Assembly (NCBI GenBank): GCA_046299555.1
Contig: JBKBHS010000001.1
Location: forward strand, 1,426,001 to 1,490,000
Length of the DNA stretch: 64,000 bases
Source: CALKJP01 sp046299555
GTDB lineage: Bacteria > Bacteroidota > Bacteroidia > JACCXN01
Direction: 5' to 3'
Shown: positions 63,971 through 64,000 of the stretch, piece by piece
Layout of the letters: each line of letters starts with the position of its first letter
How positions within the stretch are numbered: position 1 is the stretch's first letter
Position numbers and translations under genes: made by a program
The notes under the pieces: model-generated
Seen by the model: only the letters and a program-made list of their open reading frames with translations
Database searches by the model: none
What the model was told of the DNA's origin: nothing

Positions 63971-64000
63971 CGGTGAGGGGGGGATTCGAACCCCCGGTAC
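63971..64000 (-). tRNA. 3' part of a tRNA, probably tRNA-Ser
   Basis: Only the T arm (GGGGG-TTCGAAT-CCCCC) and acceptor strand CCTCACC with discriminator G are in the window. A G discriminator and the GTAC before the T stem, which may be the end of a long variable arm, suggest serine. The anticodon lies beyond the window. Two bases separate it from tRNA-Pro. Confidence 0.6.

Overview
The window is AT-rich chromosomal DNA from a member of the Bacteroidota. Three things support this: the gene repertoire (PorX, proteins with type IX secretion sorting tails, an LpxC/FabZ fusion, a TonB-dependent receptor with a carboxypeptidase-like regulatory domain, KdsA, DUF5723), the general lack of Shine-Dalgarno sequences, and several promoters of the phylum type (TTTG, about 19 bases, TAnnTTTG). 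I cannot place it below phylum or class with confidence.

Layout. 1-9.3 kb: start of a WD40-repeat gene, two small membrane proteins, a sugar/proton MFS transporter, clpC, then divergent gyrA and a TPR protein. 9.3-15.3 kb: a secreted M43 metalloprotease, a TonB-dependent receptor and two small membrane-anchored unknowns. 15.4-18.6 kb: ald-tsaE-porX on the minus strand. 18.7-25.7 kb: an HD hydrolase, ttcA, then the lipid A genes lpxD-lpxC/fabZ-lpxA and an ABC ATPase. 25.7-29.5 kb: an anion symporter, a DUF3108 protein and a TPR gene broken by three homopolymer indels. 29.5-41.2 kb: htpG, lemA plus two TPM-domain proteins, mltG, a phosphohexomutase, an ABC permease and assorted enzymes. 41.2-49.7 kb: a type IX cargo protein, kdsA, two cell-envelope proteins, and the thrS-infC-rpmI-rplT translation operon, whose infC appears to start at a rare ATA codon behind a strong Shine-Dalgarno. 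49.9-54.0 kb: a DegT aminotransferase, a DMT exporter, a YggS-family protein and a DUF1015 protein. 54.1-57.9 kb: paaE divergent from paaABCD, the ring-epoxidising phenylacetyl-CoA monooxygenase and its reductase.

57.9-63.8 kb is a compact integrative element of about 5.8 kb inserted in the 3' end of a tRNA-Arg(TCT) gene. It is bounded by 22-bp direct repeats. It encodes a complete tyrosine recombinase, an unknown protein translationally coupled to it, an excisionase-like HTH protein, a 132-residue unknown, a protein resembling filamentous-phage-type replication initiators, a 59-residue protein made of W-D-x-x-L-P-E heptads, and a secreted or membrane-anchored unknown. A cluster of about seven ACGCGCGT repeats sits between the last two genes, and paired GGGGTAA sites lie near both ends, one pair inside the integrase promoter. 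I see no capsid, conjugation or recognisable resistance genes. This element is the best candidate here for something undescribed. The window ends in a tRNA cluster (Arg, Pro and the 3' end of a probable Ser tRNA).
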